The translations under genes were made by a program, and so were the position numbers. From Capra hircus (Eukaryota; Chordata; Mammalia; Artiodactyla; Bovidae), in the NCBI RefSeq assembly GCF_001704415.2, contig NC_030810.1:101506315-101570314 (forward strand): DNA of 64,000 nt, written 5' to 3'. Under the pieces are notes generated by a model that was not told where the DNA came from, made no database searches, and saw only the letters and a program-made list of their open reading frames with translations. This document shows, in pieces, positions 53,898 through 64,000 of this stretch (the stretch's first letter is position 1; each line of letters starts with the position of its first letter).

Positions 53898-55075
53898 ACT
53901 TCGGCTGGAAACTTGCACAATTGTAACCCCACAGAGTACTCACTCAACGTTCTCATGCCTGGTCTGAGCAGAAGGAAACTGAAGGCGGTGGTTTCTCCTT
54001 CTGTGCTGCTGTGACAGAGGGAAGCCCAGCAAGGAGTCTCCTGTGCTGTAAAGGGTGGAACGCCTGCTTTGTTACTCAAGATGGGCAGGATAAAGACCCG
54101 ATACAAATCGTATCGGATAAGCGACTCCTCCTCCCTCGACTTGTTTGGCCGGTTTCTTCTGGGCTCCTGGGAATCTCTGCTCCGAGGACTTCTTCAGTCC
54201 TTGGCCATTGTTCCCTTCCTAGTCATCGCACTCACCTCTCCAGTGCCCTTCGTTTTATACTCTCAAGGATCTTAAATGCCTGTCGGCAGCCACTCACTAG
54301 ACAAATGGTATCCATCAGGACGGGACTACTGGAGGAGCTTAACAATCACCGCTTATAAGTGATGAAGAACGGTGACTACAGCCCCCTCTGCTCTGACAAC
54401 CAACTAGTGGAAACAGCGAACATGTGATTCTTCCGCCTGACCACAGCTTTGCTGGCAACAGACAGGAAAGTTATACTGAGAGCAGGACCCAAAGCGGGGA
54501 GTTTGGGTCAATCACAAATGGAGATCAGACTTGAAGATTCTCTGAGTAAAGGAAACTGTTTAGCTGTGCAAGCAAAAGCTCCCTTGGCTTATTTTGCAAA
54601 ATGAGTGAAACTTACTTTGGGCCATGCTTGTTTATGCCTCTGAAAACCAAAAACAAAACAAAACTCCGCCTAAATTGATAGAAAGCAACCTATCAGAAAG
54701 CAACCTATAGAAAGTCCCTATCATGAGGCAGACTCTACTTTATTGATACAACCAATCATGGGTGAAAAATAAACAGCTACTACTTCCTCACTGTATAAGC
54801 TGCTTTATAACAGTACACCTCTGAGCCTCCTTCTATAATACATTGGAACACTCCCTCTTCCTGAACCGTCTTTTTGGGCACTGTCAACCTTTACTAATTG
54901 CTGTTTTGGCGACCTGGTGTTTTTACTTCTGCTGTATATGGACTTTGACAGTGCCTCAACATTTTCATCTATCAGACTGGGCCAACAAGGGAACTCCCAG
55001 CCCTACTGTTATTTTCCCCTTTGCCTGGATTTAGTGACTACTCAATCAGCAATGAGGAATCATTAAAATCATTGT
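53898..55075. other. Unique sequence, possible LTR-like part
   Basis: 54720-54850 has CCAATCATGGGTG, TATAAGCTGCTTTATAAC and CTCTGAGCC, which recalls a decayed LTR promoter, but no ends were found. Otherwise nothing recognised. Confidence 0.35.
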
Positions 55076-55079
55076 CATT

Positions 55080-55920
55080 GTCCTCCGATTTGTTAACAGT
55101 TACTGTCCAGACTCCTTTCATTTGTATATTTGCCTCTTCTAGAATGTCATGGAAATGGGGTCATAGTGCAAATACTGTTGTTGTTTTTTTTCACACCTCT
55201 TTATCTGCATAGTCTCTCTGACTTTATCCATTGTTGAGTAAAGCAGATTTTATTTCTCTTTCATCGTTGAGACATATTCCATGGCAGTAACACAGCACAG
55301 TCTGTTTACCATTCACTCAATAGAGAGCATGTGAGCTGTTTCCAGTATTGGCTCTTGTGAATGAAGCTGCTTTGAACATTCTCTTCACAAGAGATTTTGT
55401 AGACATAGGTTTTCATTTCTCTTGGAAAAAAAATCCTAGGTGAAGAATTGCTGGTACCAAAGAGTAGTATATACTCAACTTCATGAAACATTAAAGCTTT
55501 TTCCAGAGCAGTTATACCATTTTATATTACCCCCAACAATATGAATGAGAGTTGTGGTTATTCCATTTCTTTGCAATATTGTTGGGGTTTCTTCTTATAA
55601 TTTTAGCCATGCTACTAAAAGAGTAGTGGTATCTCAATGTGGTTTTGATGTCCTTTTCTCTGACAGCTACATATAATGAGCACTCCTTGCATCCTTTGTT
55701 GGCCATGTGCATATCTTCTGAAGTACCTGTTCATATCTTTTACCCATCTGAAAAAATAAAAAGTTGGTTGTTCTTTAAAAAAAAATTATTCCTGGATTGG
55801 AGAAGGTCATTATACATTATAATCATGGGGAGGTGGGGTTGTAAGCTATGTTTTGTGAATATTTTCTTTTGTTTGTAGCTTGCTTTTCCACTTCAGTGGC
55901 ATCTTTGGCTGAGAAGACAT
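55080..55920 (-). mobile_element. Old L1 ORF2 end and 3' UTR, antisense
   Basis: ACATATTCCATGGCAGTAAC, AATGAAGCTGCTTTGAACATTC, GAAGAATTGCTGGTACCAAAGAGTAGTATA and ATGAGAGTTGTGGTTATTCC follow the antisense L1 order. Confidence 0.87.
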
Positions 55921-55994
55921 GGTTAACATTGATGATGTCTAATGTATCATTTGTCTTTATTTTATATTATTTGTGTCCTGGTTAATAAATCTTT

Positions 55995-56520
55995 CAGTTC
56001 AGTTCAGTTCAGTCATTCAGTCGTGTCCGACTCTTTGCGACCCCATGAATCACAGCACGCCAGGCCTCCCTGTCAATCACCAACTCTTGGAGTTCACTCA
56101 AACTCATGTCCATCTAGTCGGTGATGCCTTCCAGCCATCTCATCCTCTGTCATCCCCTTCTCCTCCTGCCCCCAATCCCACCCAGCATCAGAGTCTTTTC
56201 CAATGAGTCAACTCTTCGCATGAGGTGGCCAAAGTACTGGAGTTTCAGCTTTAGCATCATTCCTTCCAAAGAACACCCAGGGCTGATCTCCTTCAGAATG
56301 GACTGGTTGGATCTCCTTGCAGTCCAAGGGACTCTCAAGAGTCTCCTCCAACACCACAGTTCAAAAGCATCAATTCTTCAGCACTCAGCTTTCTTCACAG
56401 TCCAACTTTCACATCCATACATGACTACTGGAAAAGCCATAGCCTTGACTAGACGGCCCTTTGTTGGCAAAGTAATGTCTCTGCTTTTGAATATGCTATC
56501 TAGGTTGGTCATAACTTTCC
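55995..56520 (-). mobile_element. BovB LINE copy I
   Basis: 5'-truncated BovB 3' end (526 bp). Target duplication TAATAAATCTTT at 55983-55994 and 56521-56532. The C-terminal frame survives in part (minus 56150-56338, with MRVPWTARRSNQSILKE). Confidence 0.97.
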
Positions 56521-56532
56521 TAATAAATCTTT

Positions 56533-57690
56533 GCCTACCACCAAATCACAAAGTATCTTCAAAATGGCTTCTAACTTTTATGTCTGGGTCTACGATGCAC
56601 CTCAGACCAATCCTTGTCTGTGAGATAGAAATAAACTGCCCTGTCCCCAATACTGAACCTATTTCCTTTCCCCATTGAACTGCTTTTCTTGAAAACTCAT
56701 TCACTTACTGAGCTAGGGTCAGTTTCAAGTCTGTCAACTCAGTCTATTTCTGTACTTTGATGTGACTTGCCCTTTGTTGGTCTATAGGGGGGGTCATAGT
56801 AACTCTTCTAGTCAGGTAGAGCAACAAGTTTTCCTGTTCTGTTCATTTCCACACCAAATGTTACATTTTGCAACATGTAATAACTCATATAACCATCACC
56901 CAGGCCAAGATATATCATCACTTCCTCCAGTGCTTTCCCTTTGGGACCCAGGCCCTCTCTCATATGTACTGGCTGCCCCCTTGTGGTCAAAGATCCTCTA
57001 TTGCGCCCTCTTTGGAGAACAAATTCCCAGTTAACGGCAGTGCTGAAGAACCTGCAGGAAAGACCTACAAGTCTCAAAGCACTCTGCATTTCCAGATGAT
57101 GGGGCTGATAGGTTGAGGAGGGTGGTGAAGGGAGGTGAGGAGGCAGCAGGAAGTTAGCTCAGTTTTTAGTCCTTTGATCAAGAGGAAATCGTGCCTAGGG
57201 AAGTTCAAATACTACCAAGCGGGAAGACTAGGGATTGCCTACTCACTGGGACCCAGGCCATCCTTGTCTGCTTTGTCTACTTGGGTAGACTGGACAAGGG
57301 GACTCCATTCCCCTTCATCAGCCAGGGGGATGTGTCAGAGGTGGTGGACCTCAATGGTAACTCTAGATCCTGAAACCTCATAGGATTTTTCTTCACTTTC
57401 CCTTTGAATTCTCTTCCGCCTACTCAAAAAGAGAGATTCACTGCCTTTCTTTCCCAATCAGGACACTTTTGGGATCCACTGGGGACAGGACTGAAGTGAG
57501 CATCTGGTTTCCCCTAAGTGTCCCTCCTGGTTTGGGTGTCTCAGTAGCTCAGGCTGACCCAGTATGAACTGCCAGTGGGCGGGACCCCTGGGAGACCAGA
57601 GGCTGCAAAGCAGGGGGCTGGAGGTGTGGCCTCACATGTTGGACACCATATTTAAACCCTATTCATCCCTGTGCACCTCCTCCTCAGGGA
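56533..57690. other. Unique region with a promoter-like stretch
   Basis: 57560-57690 has GGGCGGGACCCC and a TATTTAAA box about 70 bp apart, followed by a CTCCTCCTCAG acceptor-like end. Two short plus frames (57135-57383, 57191-57373) have no recognised motif. Suggestive only. Confidence 0.35.
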
Positions 57691-57694
57691 AGCC

Positions 57695-57840
57695 TACTGC
57701 TGCTGCTGCTGCTAAGTCGCTTCAGTCGTGTCCGACTCTGTGCGACCCCAGAGATGGCAGCCCACCAGGCTCCCCCGTCCCTGGGATACTCCAGGCAACT
57801 CTCCAGTGTCCTCCAGAACACTGGAGTGGGTTGCCATTTC
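57695..57840 (-). mobile_element. BOV-A SINE, antisense
   Basis: CTACTGCTGCTGCTGCTGCTAAGTCGCTTCAGTCGTGTCC to GAACACTGGAGTGGGTTGCCATTTCC, with a small internal duplication of CTCCAGTGTCC. Confidence 0.9.
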
Positions 57841-58425
57841 CTAGGGGAGCCCAAATACAGTAGCCCAAAGCTTCTCTGCAGGTTGAACTCAAAGAGACCT
57901 AAAATTCCAGATGGTGGTGACAGGACCCTCATTGAACAGACCCTACATCTGGCTGCCCTTGGTGGGCAGGCTCAAACAGGTTGATTTCAAGGATGGAGAC
58001 AAAGAACAGGCTTCTTTGTCAGACTTTATCAGAGTCACCACCTTCCCTGAAATCTCACCCACACCCCAAAAACCACCCCCTAAGATGAAAAAGATAAAAG
58101 ACATGAAATAACCAGTTTTCCAGACACTGTAAACCAGACAGCAAAGGACAGCAACCCGAGAGACGTGAGAAAAAAGATGAGCGCTGCCTTGACCCAACTT
58201 CCTGCCTTCAGAGAGTGTCCAGGCTGCACACCAGGAGTGGGGATCTGAGGCCAAATCCTGGATGGTGGAGGTGAATCCGAATGTTAGTTGGACAGCAAGG
58301 AAGCTAGAGTCCACAGAACAAAAATCCAGTGATAAGCGGATCAAAGATCCAGGGCTATGAACGGGTCTGCCTCAAATACTCATTAGAATAGAGGTCAGAG
58401 AATGCTTGTGAAGAAGCTGCCTGAG
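57841..58425. other. Unique sequence with a lysine-ending 66-codon frame
   Basis: The plus frame 57911-58111 ends PPPKMKKIKDMK. No family recognised; no spliced context proven. Confidence 0.3.
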
Positions 58426-58429
58426 GCCA

Positions 58430-58930
58430 AGGAAAGAAACCTTTTAAAAGATCACGGTACAATGCCTAGTGCTCACAAAAGACAGGCAATGGTACTCCCC
58501 CCACAGCCAGACTGCACTACTCATAATTCATAGGCCACTGGGAAGAACATTCAACAAACTCTCGTTTCAGTAGTGGGAATAATCACCCTGAGAATAACCT
58601 ACCTAAAAAATGATAAAAGCAAGATCCAAAGAGATCTGTTTACAAGTCACTTAATTGTACCCCAGAACAAAACTCAAGATGACTTATAGGAATGCCAAAA
58701 TAGCTACTATCTAAAAAGAGAAACTTTGACAATGTCTGTCGAAGAATGCCAGGGATGCAAAGAGGCAGGAAAATGTGATGTGTTAAGCAGGAGACTGATC
58801 AATCCATTGAAACTGAACCACAATTGACATGATGTTATAATTAGCAGAAAGATAGCTATCACGACGGTGTTGCATGTGACCCAAGAGTTAAGTAGAAATG
58901 TAGAACATATACAAATGGCCAGAAGCAAGC
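58430..58930 (+). mobile_element. Old L1 3' UTR, sense
   Basis: Decayed L1M-type sequence: AAGATAGCTATCACGACGGTGTTGCATGTGACCCAAGAGTTAAGTAGAAATGTAGAAC is the sense counterpart of the antisense block seen near 2420-2470. Confidence 0.55.
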
Positions 58931-59285
58931 TTTAGACACAGAAATGATAACATCTAGTATTATATACATCACCAGATGCAATTAATAGCAGATTAGACGT
59001 TGCTGGGGCATGCGGTGGGGGTGGGGGAAGATTAGGGAACACAAAGCCGTGAAGAAGTGACCATATCCAAAATGAAACCATGCACAACAAAACGCTTTCT
59101 AATGAACATAGCATCTCTGAGGGATAGGGTATGCTTAAAAGGTCCAGAGTCAGCGATTGGAGCGCGCTGAAGGGAGGGATCTATCCCCTGCCACCGAAGA
59201 AATGCCAAGAAGAGAGACGCAGCCCAAGACAAAGCGCAACACCGGCTGCCTCACACCTCCATCAGAGGTTCAGCCTCATCCTAGG
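58931..59285. other. Unique sequence before paralogous block 3
   Basis: Nothing recognised. A GGTGGGGGTGGGGG run lies near 59014-59027. Confidence 0.4.
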
Positions 59286-59893
59286 CCGGTCAAAGTAAGC
59301 GCCGCAGATCGTGGGGGAAGACCTGCAATCCAGGTTTAGTGAGAGGTCAAGCTCTCTTCCGAACCTATTTCCTTGTGAAGCAGGGGCCACTTGGTTCTCA
59401 GCCGGTGAAGAGCCTGTCAATCTACTCCCTGAACTCTGTCCTGACTCCGGGGCCTCCCCTGATAATGGCAGGAGGACCAACTGCTTTTCCTCTGCGACCA
59501 GCTGAATCTGCAGAGCCTGACCTTCTTCACCTTTGGGTCTTTGGCTCGAGCCCTGGGGGAGAGTTGAATTCGTTCCCTTTTGTTCTCTGACCTCAAATCT
59601 GTTTGTCCCACATGTGGGCCAGGCTGATGCAAAGCTAAGTTTCTTCACAAGGGATGAAATTCCTGGTTTTCACAGAGATAATGGATGTCACCAGTAAAGA
59701 CACTGTAGGGCCCAGATGAAAAGGTGAAGGGATATCAGGAGGTAAAAGTATCCTGCAGTCAGCCTTGTCCTGTCCCCTCCTTGGATTCAGACTGTGGCTT
59801 GTTCTGCAAGCTGACTCAGAGCAGAGAAAGGAGGAGGGCTGGTTGTAGGGCCCATTGGGCTTTCAGGTGGTAAGGAACTCCTCCCAAATTTCT

Positions 59894-61750
59894 TCAGTTC
59901 AGTTCATTCAGCCCTGTCTGACTCTTTGCGACTCCATGGACTGCAGCACTCCAGGCTTCCCTGTCCATCACTAGTTCCTGAGTTTGCTCAAACTCATGTC
60001 CATGGAATCGGGAATGCCATCCAACCATCTCATCCTCTGTCATCTCCTTATCCTTCGGCTCTCAAGCTTTCCCAGCATCAGGGTCTTTTCCAAAGAGTCA
60101 GCTGTTCACATCAGGTGGCCAAAGTATTGGAGCTTCAACTTCAGCATCAGTTCTTCCAATGAATGTTCAGGACTGATATCCTCTATGTTTGACTGCTTTG
60201 ATCTTTTGGATGTCCAAGGGACTCTCAAGAGTCTTCTCCAACACCACAGTTAAAAGCATCAATTAATTCTTTGGTACTCAGTTTTCTTTATAGTCCAGCT
60301 CTCACATCCGCACATTATTACTGGAAAAACCATAGCTTTGGTTAGACGGACCTTTATTGGCAAAGTAACGTCTCTGTTTTTTAACATGCTATCTAGGCTG
60401 GTCATAGCTTTTCTTCCAAGGAGCAATTGTCTTTTAATTTAATGGCTGCAGTCACCATCTACAGTGATTTTGGAGCCCAAGAAAATAAAGTCTCTCACTG
60501 TTTCCACTGTTTCCCCATCTATTTGCCATGAAGTGACGGGACTAGATGCCATGATCTTTGTTTTTTGAATGTTGAGTATTAAGCCAGCTTTTCCACTCTC
60601 CTCTTTCACTTTCGTCAAGAGGCTTTTTACTTCCTCTTTGCTTTCTGCCATAAAGTTGGTATTACCTACATATTTGAATTTATTGATATTTCTTCCAGAA
60701 ATCTTGATTCCAGCCTGTGCTTTATCTAGCCTGGCATTTCACATGATGTACTTTGCATAAAAGTCAAATAAGCAGGGTTATAATATACAGTCTTGATATA
60801 CTCATTTTCCAATTTGGAACCAGTCCATCGTTTAATGTCATGTTCTAACTGCTGCTTCTTGACCTGCATACAGAATTCTCAGGAGATGGGTAAGGTGGTC
60901 TGGTATTCCCATCTCTTGAAGAATTTTCCACAGTTTGTTGTGATCCACACAATCAAAGGCTTTGGCATAGTCAATAAAGCAGAAGTAGATGTTTTTCTGG
61001 AATTCACTTGCTTTTTCTATGATCCAAAAGATGTTGGCAATTTGATCTCTGGTTCCTCTGCCTTTCCTGAATCCACCTTGAACATCTGGATGTTCTTGGT
61101 TCACATGCTATGGAAGCCTAACTTGGAGAATTTTGAGCATTACTTTGCTAAATATGAGATAAGCACAATAGTTTAGTAGTTTGAACATTCATTGATATTA
61201 CCTTTCTTCAGGATTGGAATGAAAACTGACCTTTTCCTGTGGCCACTGCTGAGTTTTCCAAATTTACTGGCATATGAGTCCAGCACTTTAACAGCATCAT
61301 CTTTTGGGATTTGAAATAGCTCAGCTGGAATTCCATCATCTCCACTAGCTTTGCTTGTAGTGATGCTTCCCAAGGTCCACTTGACCTCGAACTCTAGGTG
61401 AGTGATCACACCATTGTGGTTATCTGTGTCATGAAGATCTTTTTTGTACAGTTCTTGTGTATTCTTGCCACCTTTTAAAAATATCTTCTGCTTCTGTTAG
61501 GTCCATACCATTTCTTTGCACAAAATGTTCCCTTGGTATCTCTAATTTTCTTGAAGAGATCTCTAGTGTTTCCCATTCTATTGTTTTGCTCTATTTCTTT
61601 GCATTGATCACTAAGGAAGGCTTTCATATCTCTCCTTGCTATTCTTTGGAACTCTGCATTCAAATGGGTATATCTTTCCTTTTCTCGTTTGCCTTTAGCT
61701 TCTCTTCTTTTCTCAGCTACTGCTAAGGCCTCCTCAGACAACCATTTTTC
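59894..61750 (-). mobile_element. BovB LINE copy J
   Basis: A more diverged BovB in reverse with a 3' tail at 59894. Minus frames 61475-61897, 61173-61409, 60838-61104 (FIDYAKAFDCVDH) and 60439-60651 hold pieces of linker and RT. Motif C lies outside any long frame (RYADD decayed to a YVGN-like reading). It inserted into block 3. Confidence 0.93.
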
Positions 61751-61872
61751 CTTTCTTTTTCTGTCCCCCCGTTTCCTGGGCCAAGGAAAATATAAGTGCA
61801 CCTGCTGCCACAACTTCCACCCTGCTTTGTATTTCTTGAATGGGAATGTAGATCTCAGGAAAAGGGAAGTTC

Positions 61873-61933
61873 TGTTTCCAGCCAGGACCTTTCGCATGTG
61901 AGGTGAACGTGATAACCACTACACTATGGAAAC
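61873..61933 (-). pseudogene. tRNA-Val (CAC) relic, T arm lost
   Basis: The minus strand reads GTTTCCATAGTGTAGTGG, with the D and anticodon arms kept (anticodon CAC) and AGGTCCTGGCTGGAAACA at the end. It is 61 nt, 12 shorter than tRNA-Val, because most of the T stem-loop is gone. The B box is destroyed, so it should not be transcribed. Confidence 0.93.
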
Positions 61934-62440
61934 AAGGCCTGTATTTTGCTTGATGATATCTATGTCCATGTAAACCTCTGGTACTGCCCACCTTCTCCTG
62001 GTCACCAGTCTTTCAAACTGAAGAATGAACCTGGAACCACCAGTGATATGTCAGACTGCAGCTCCCAAGAGGTCCTGCTCTAGGGCTCCTCTCTTCCTCC
62101 TGAAACCAGGACCCTTGAGCACCCAGAGTCTGGCTTCCAGATCCCACACCCAGTGCAGAGTCTCCAGTCCCACTGCTATGCCCCTGAGAGCAGCGGTTGG
62201 CCCAGTGGATGCCTCAGCTCTGGGAAGCTACAGGAGTGGGGTTATCTTTGTTTGAACCTGAGGGAGCCTGTCGCACAACAGTGTAGACCCTGCTCCTCCA
62301 GTGCTGTGGACCCGCACTTGGGTTGCCCTGTTCATCATGCAGGGAGTCGGTGGCCTTGGCTCTCAGAAATGATCAGAGCTTTGAATTCACTCAGGAGCCA
62401 TACAATCTGCTCTTGTCGCCCTCCACTCTTCTCCCAAACT

Positions 62441-62910
62441 TGAAGTTCAGGCAAGTCAGTGAACTGCTTCTGGTCAGTTACTTGTTCAATTAGCAAGGCC
62501 CAGGTGCTTTAGGGTAGCTTGATAGTGGAAAAGCAAACATCAGAGTGCTGAAACCTTTGGGATTCTGTCTTCAGAAAGAAAAAAAGAGGGGGATGAGGAG
62601 GCCCCCAACTGAGGCGTGGGTTCCCAAATATCACTAAGGACTGCGGATTCAGGAAAGTGGATGGCCTCAATGGATAACGCTATCAGGGAAGGCCCCAGGG
62701 CTCCAAGCAAAATTCTGGGTCTTTCCCCTTCCACCCCTGTGACAAGGGTGTTTTCCCATCTTATCTGATGCTCTGTTTGCTCAGACCAAACACACTTCTC
62801 TTTGACACCAGTCCTTCATACCATACTGCCAACTTGTCAAAAAATCCTATTTTTCTTTGATTAGTTGCACATTTTGATACACATAATCTTTTTCTTGGTC
62901 TGATTTCCTC
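62441..62910. other. Unique sequence, nothing recognised
   Basis: No repeat or gene recognised. Confidence 0.4.
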
Positions 62911-62914
62911 CCTT

Positions 62915-63680
62915 AACTTTCCTCATAAAGGCGTGGAGATGGATTCAACTCGAGATCTAGCTCCGTTAAAAGTTGAGGGTTTGAGAATTTTAACCTCCAG
63001 TGTGTGGGCTGGGCCACGATTGAGACTTCTCTTGGCAGGCCTGGTCAATATTGGCCTCTCTCTGACCTGTCTTCCAGGGTCAGGGGCAGGGCCAGGTTGC
63101 CTCAGGCAGCCCCTGTCACCAGGTCTAGAGCCCCACACCTCGTGTGGAGCCAGTGGAGAAGCTCTGGAGGGGGCACAAATTCAAATTGCCCGGAGCCGGC
63201 GAGGCGCAGGTGAGCAGTGCACCTGGGTGCACGCAGCGACTTTTGGTTCTGAGAGAGCCGGTTCCCTCCCGGCCCCCTGGCTCTGATCCCGCGCGCAGTA
63301 ACCTCTGGGCCAGAAGAGACCAGTAGGAGAAGGGCAGCGTCTCCTTCAAGCCCTGTCCAGTCAGCACCCAACAATGGTCTTGAAAGAGACACAGTGAGAA
63401 GTGGTAATAGATTAGGGGAAAAGAAGAAATCCTTGGTGATTTCCTCATCGAAACACCTCATGAGGATGAAGTGGGAGCCTGCAGGGACCCAGTCCTCCTA
63501 GCGCTGGTGAAGGCCAGTCTAGTTCCCACCAGCTGCTGGAGCCAAAGCAGACAACCTTGGGCAGGTGACCAGTGAGTAAGCAGTCCTTCCTCCTCCCCAG
63601 CTGAGTCGCACTTGAACTTGCGGCACTGGAGCGTGTCCCCCTTGGCTTTTGATGGATTCCAAAGATGTAACAGGCAGGTT
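62915..63680 (+). repeat. Paralogous segment, copy 2 (uninterrupted)
   Basis: Counterpart of 41375-46350 without the L1 and BovB insertions: it runs GGCGTGGAGATGGATTC, AATTTTAACCTCCAGTG, GGCGAGGCGCAGGTGAGC, GAGACCAGTAGGAGAAGGGC, CTGGAGCCAAAGCAGACAACC. GC-rich open frames show no domains. Confidence 0.85.
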
Positions 63681-63689
63681 TCTTTCTTT

Positions 63690-63965
63690 TTTTATAAATT
63701 TTTTCTCCAGCTTTATTGAGATATAATTGACATATAACACTGTGAGTTTAGGGTGTGCAGCATGTTGATTGGATACAGTTATATATGGCAAAATGATTCC
63801 CACCAGAGCATTAACTAGCACCTCCATCCCATCACATTATTTCTCCTTTCTTTTTTGTGATGAGAATATTTACAATCCAGTCGCTTGCATCTTTCAAGTA
63901 CACATATAATGAAGTGCTTCGACAAAGTTTACACCCAGGTAACTGACACCTTAAGATGTGACAAT
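63690..63965 (-). mobile_element. Old L1 3' end, antisense
   Basis: CTCCAGCTTTATTGAGATATAATTGACATATAACACTGTG then GTGTGCAGCATGTTGATT is the antisense tail of an L1M-type element. Confidence 0.75.
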
Positions 63966-63971
63966 AATTCC

Positions 63972-64000
63972 TTGGAAGTCTAGTGGTTAGATCTTGGTGC
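63972..64000 (+). mobile_element. CHR-type SINE head, cut by window end
   Basis: CTTGGAAGTCTAGTGGTTAGATCTTGGTGC resembles the tRNA-Glu-derived head (A-box TAGTGGTTAG). The rest is outside the window. Confidence 0.6.

Larger units (their letters stand above)
59290..62440 (+). repeat. tRNA-Val paralogous block 3, split by BovB
   Basis: The pieces 59290-59893 and 61760-62440 align with blocks 1 and 2 in order: CAGATCGTGGGG.AAGACCTG.AATCCAGG, GCAGGGGCCACTTGG, GAGGTAAAAGTATCCTGCAGTC, GTTTCCTGGGCCAAGGAAAA, the tRNA relic, and TGCAGCTCCCAAGAG..CCTGCT. BovB copy J fills the gap. It is closer to block 2 than to block 1. Confidence 0.8.

Noticed and set aside
54720..54850. LTR-like promoter stretch
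   Set aside because: No terminal TG/CA pair or target duplication could be found.
1..64000. A novel defence or mobile system
   Set aside because: Nearly all long frames are BovB or L1 pieces; no operon-like or unexplained conserved multi-gene unit was found.

Overview
The window is nuclear DNA of a bovid ruminant, most likely cattle or a close relative. The evidence is the repeat content. There are about ten copies of the BovB (RTE-class) LINE. BovB-linked SINEs (Bov-tA, BOV-A2) and ruminant L1 3' ends are also present, over a background of older L1, MIR and tRNA-Glu-type (CHR) SINEs. No bacterial-style gene organisation exists, and most long open frames are BovB or L1 reverse-transcriptase relics.

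Layout. 1-3.3 kb: a BovB 3' half, then an old antisense L1. 6.1-10.2 kb: two tandem paralogous blocks, each with a tRNA-Val gene on the minus strand (AAC intact, CAC slightly damaged), with a CpG-rich stretch between them at 8.0-8.6 kb. 10.3-11.6 kb: a 1,245-bp solo LTR (TG...CA ends, 6-bp target duplication). 11.9-15.1 kb: old L1 and CHR SINEs. 16.3-17.3 kb: a full-length U6 snRNA copy fused to an L1 3' end inside one 14-bp target-site duplication. 18.5-26.6 kb: three BovB copies and a second solo LTR. 27.2-34.1 kb: a decayed multi-exon gene on the minus strand that I read as NBPF-like, with a start exon, a second coiled-coil exon and a single Olduvai-like terminal exon. 36.5-46.4 kb: two long BovB copies (one split by a solo LTR) and an L1, both in sequence paralogous to 62.9-63.7 kb. 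50-53 kb: SINE-rich. 53.0-53.9 kb: a tRNA-Asn-GTT relic and an intact tRNA-His-GTG around a CpG-rich segment. 55-63.7 kb: L1 and BovB, and a third copy of the tRNA-Val block with a badly decayed tRNA split from its upstream half by a BovB insertion.

Interpretation. tRNA-Val, tRNA-Asn and tRNA-His genes together with an NBPF-like gene recall the region equivalent to human 1q21 (bovine chromosome 3). That assignment is inference from content, not alignment. Functional content supported by sequence is small: tRNA-His-GTG and tRNA-Val-AAC look intact with pol III terminators, tRNA-Val-CAC is doubtful, and everything else gene-like is broken. I found no convincing undescribed system. The most interesting items are the U6-L1 chimera, the small NBPF-like locus, and the paralogous tRNA blocks that serve as empty-site controls for dating insertions.
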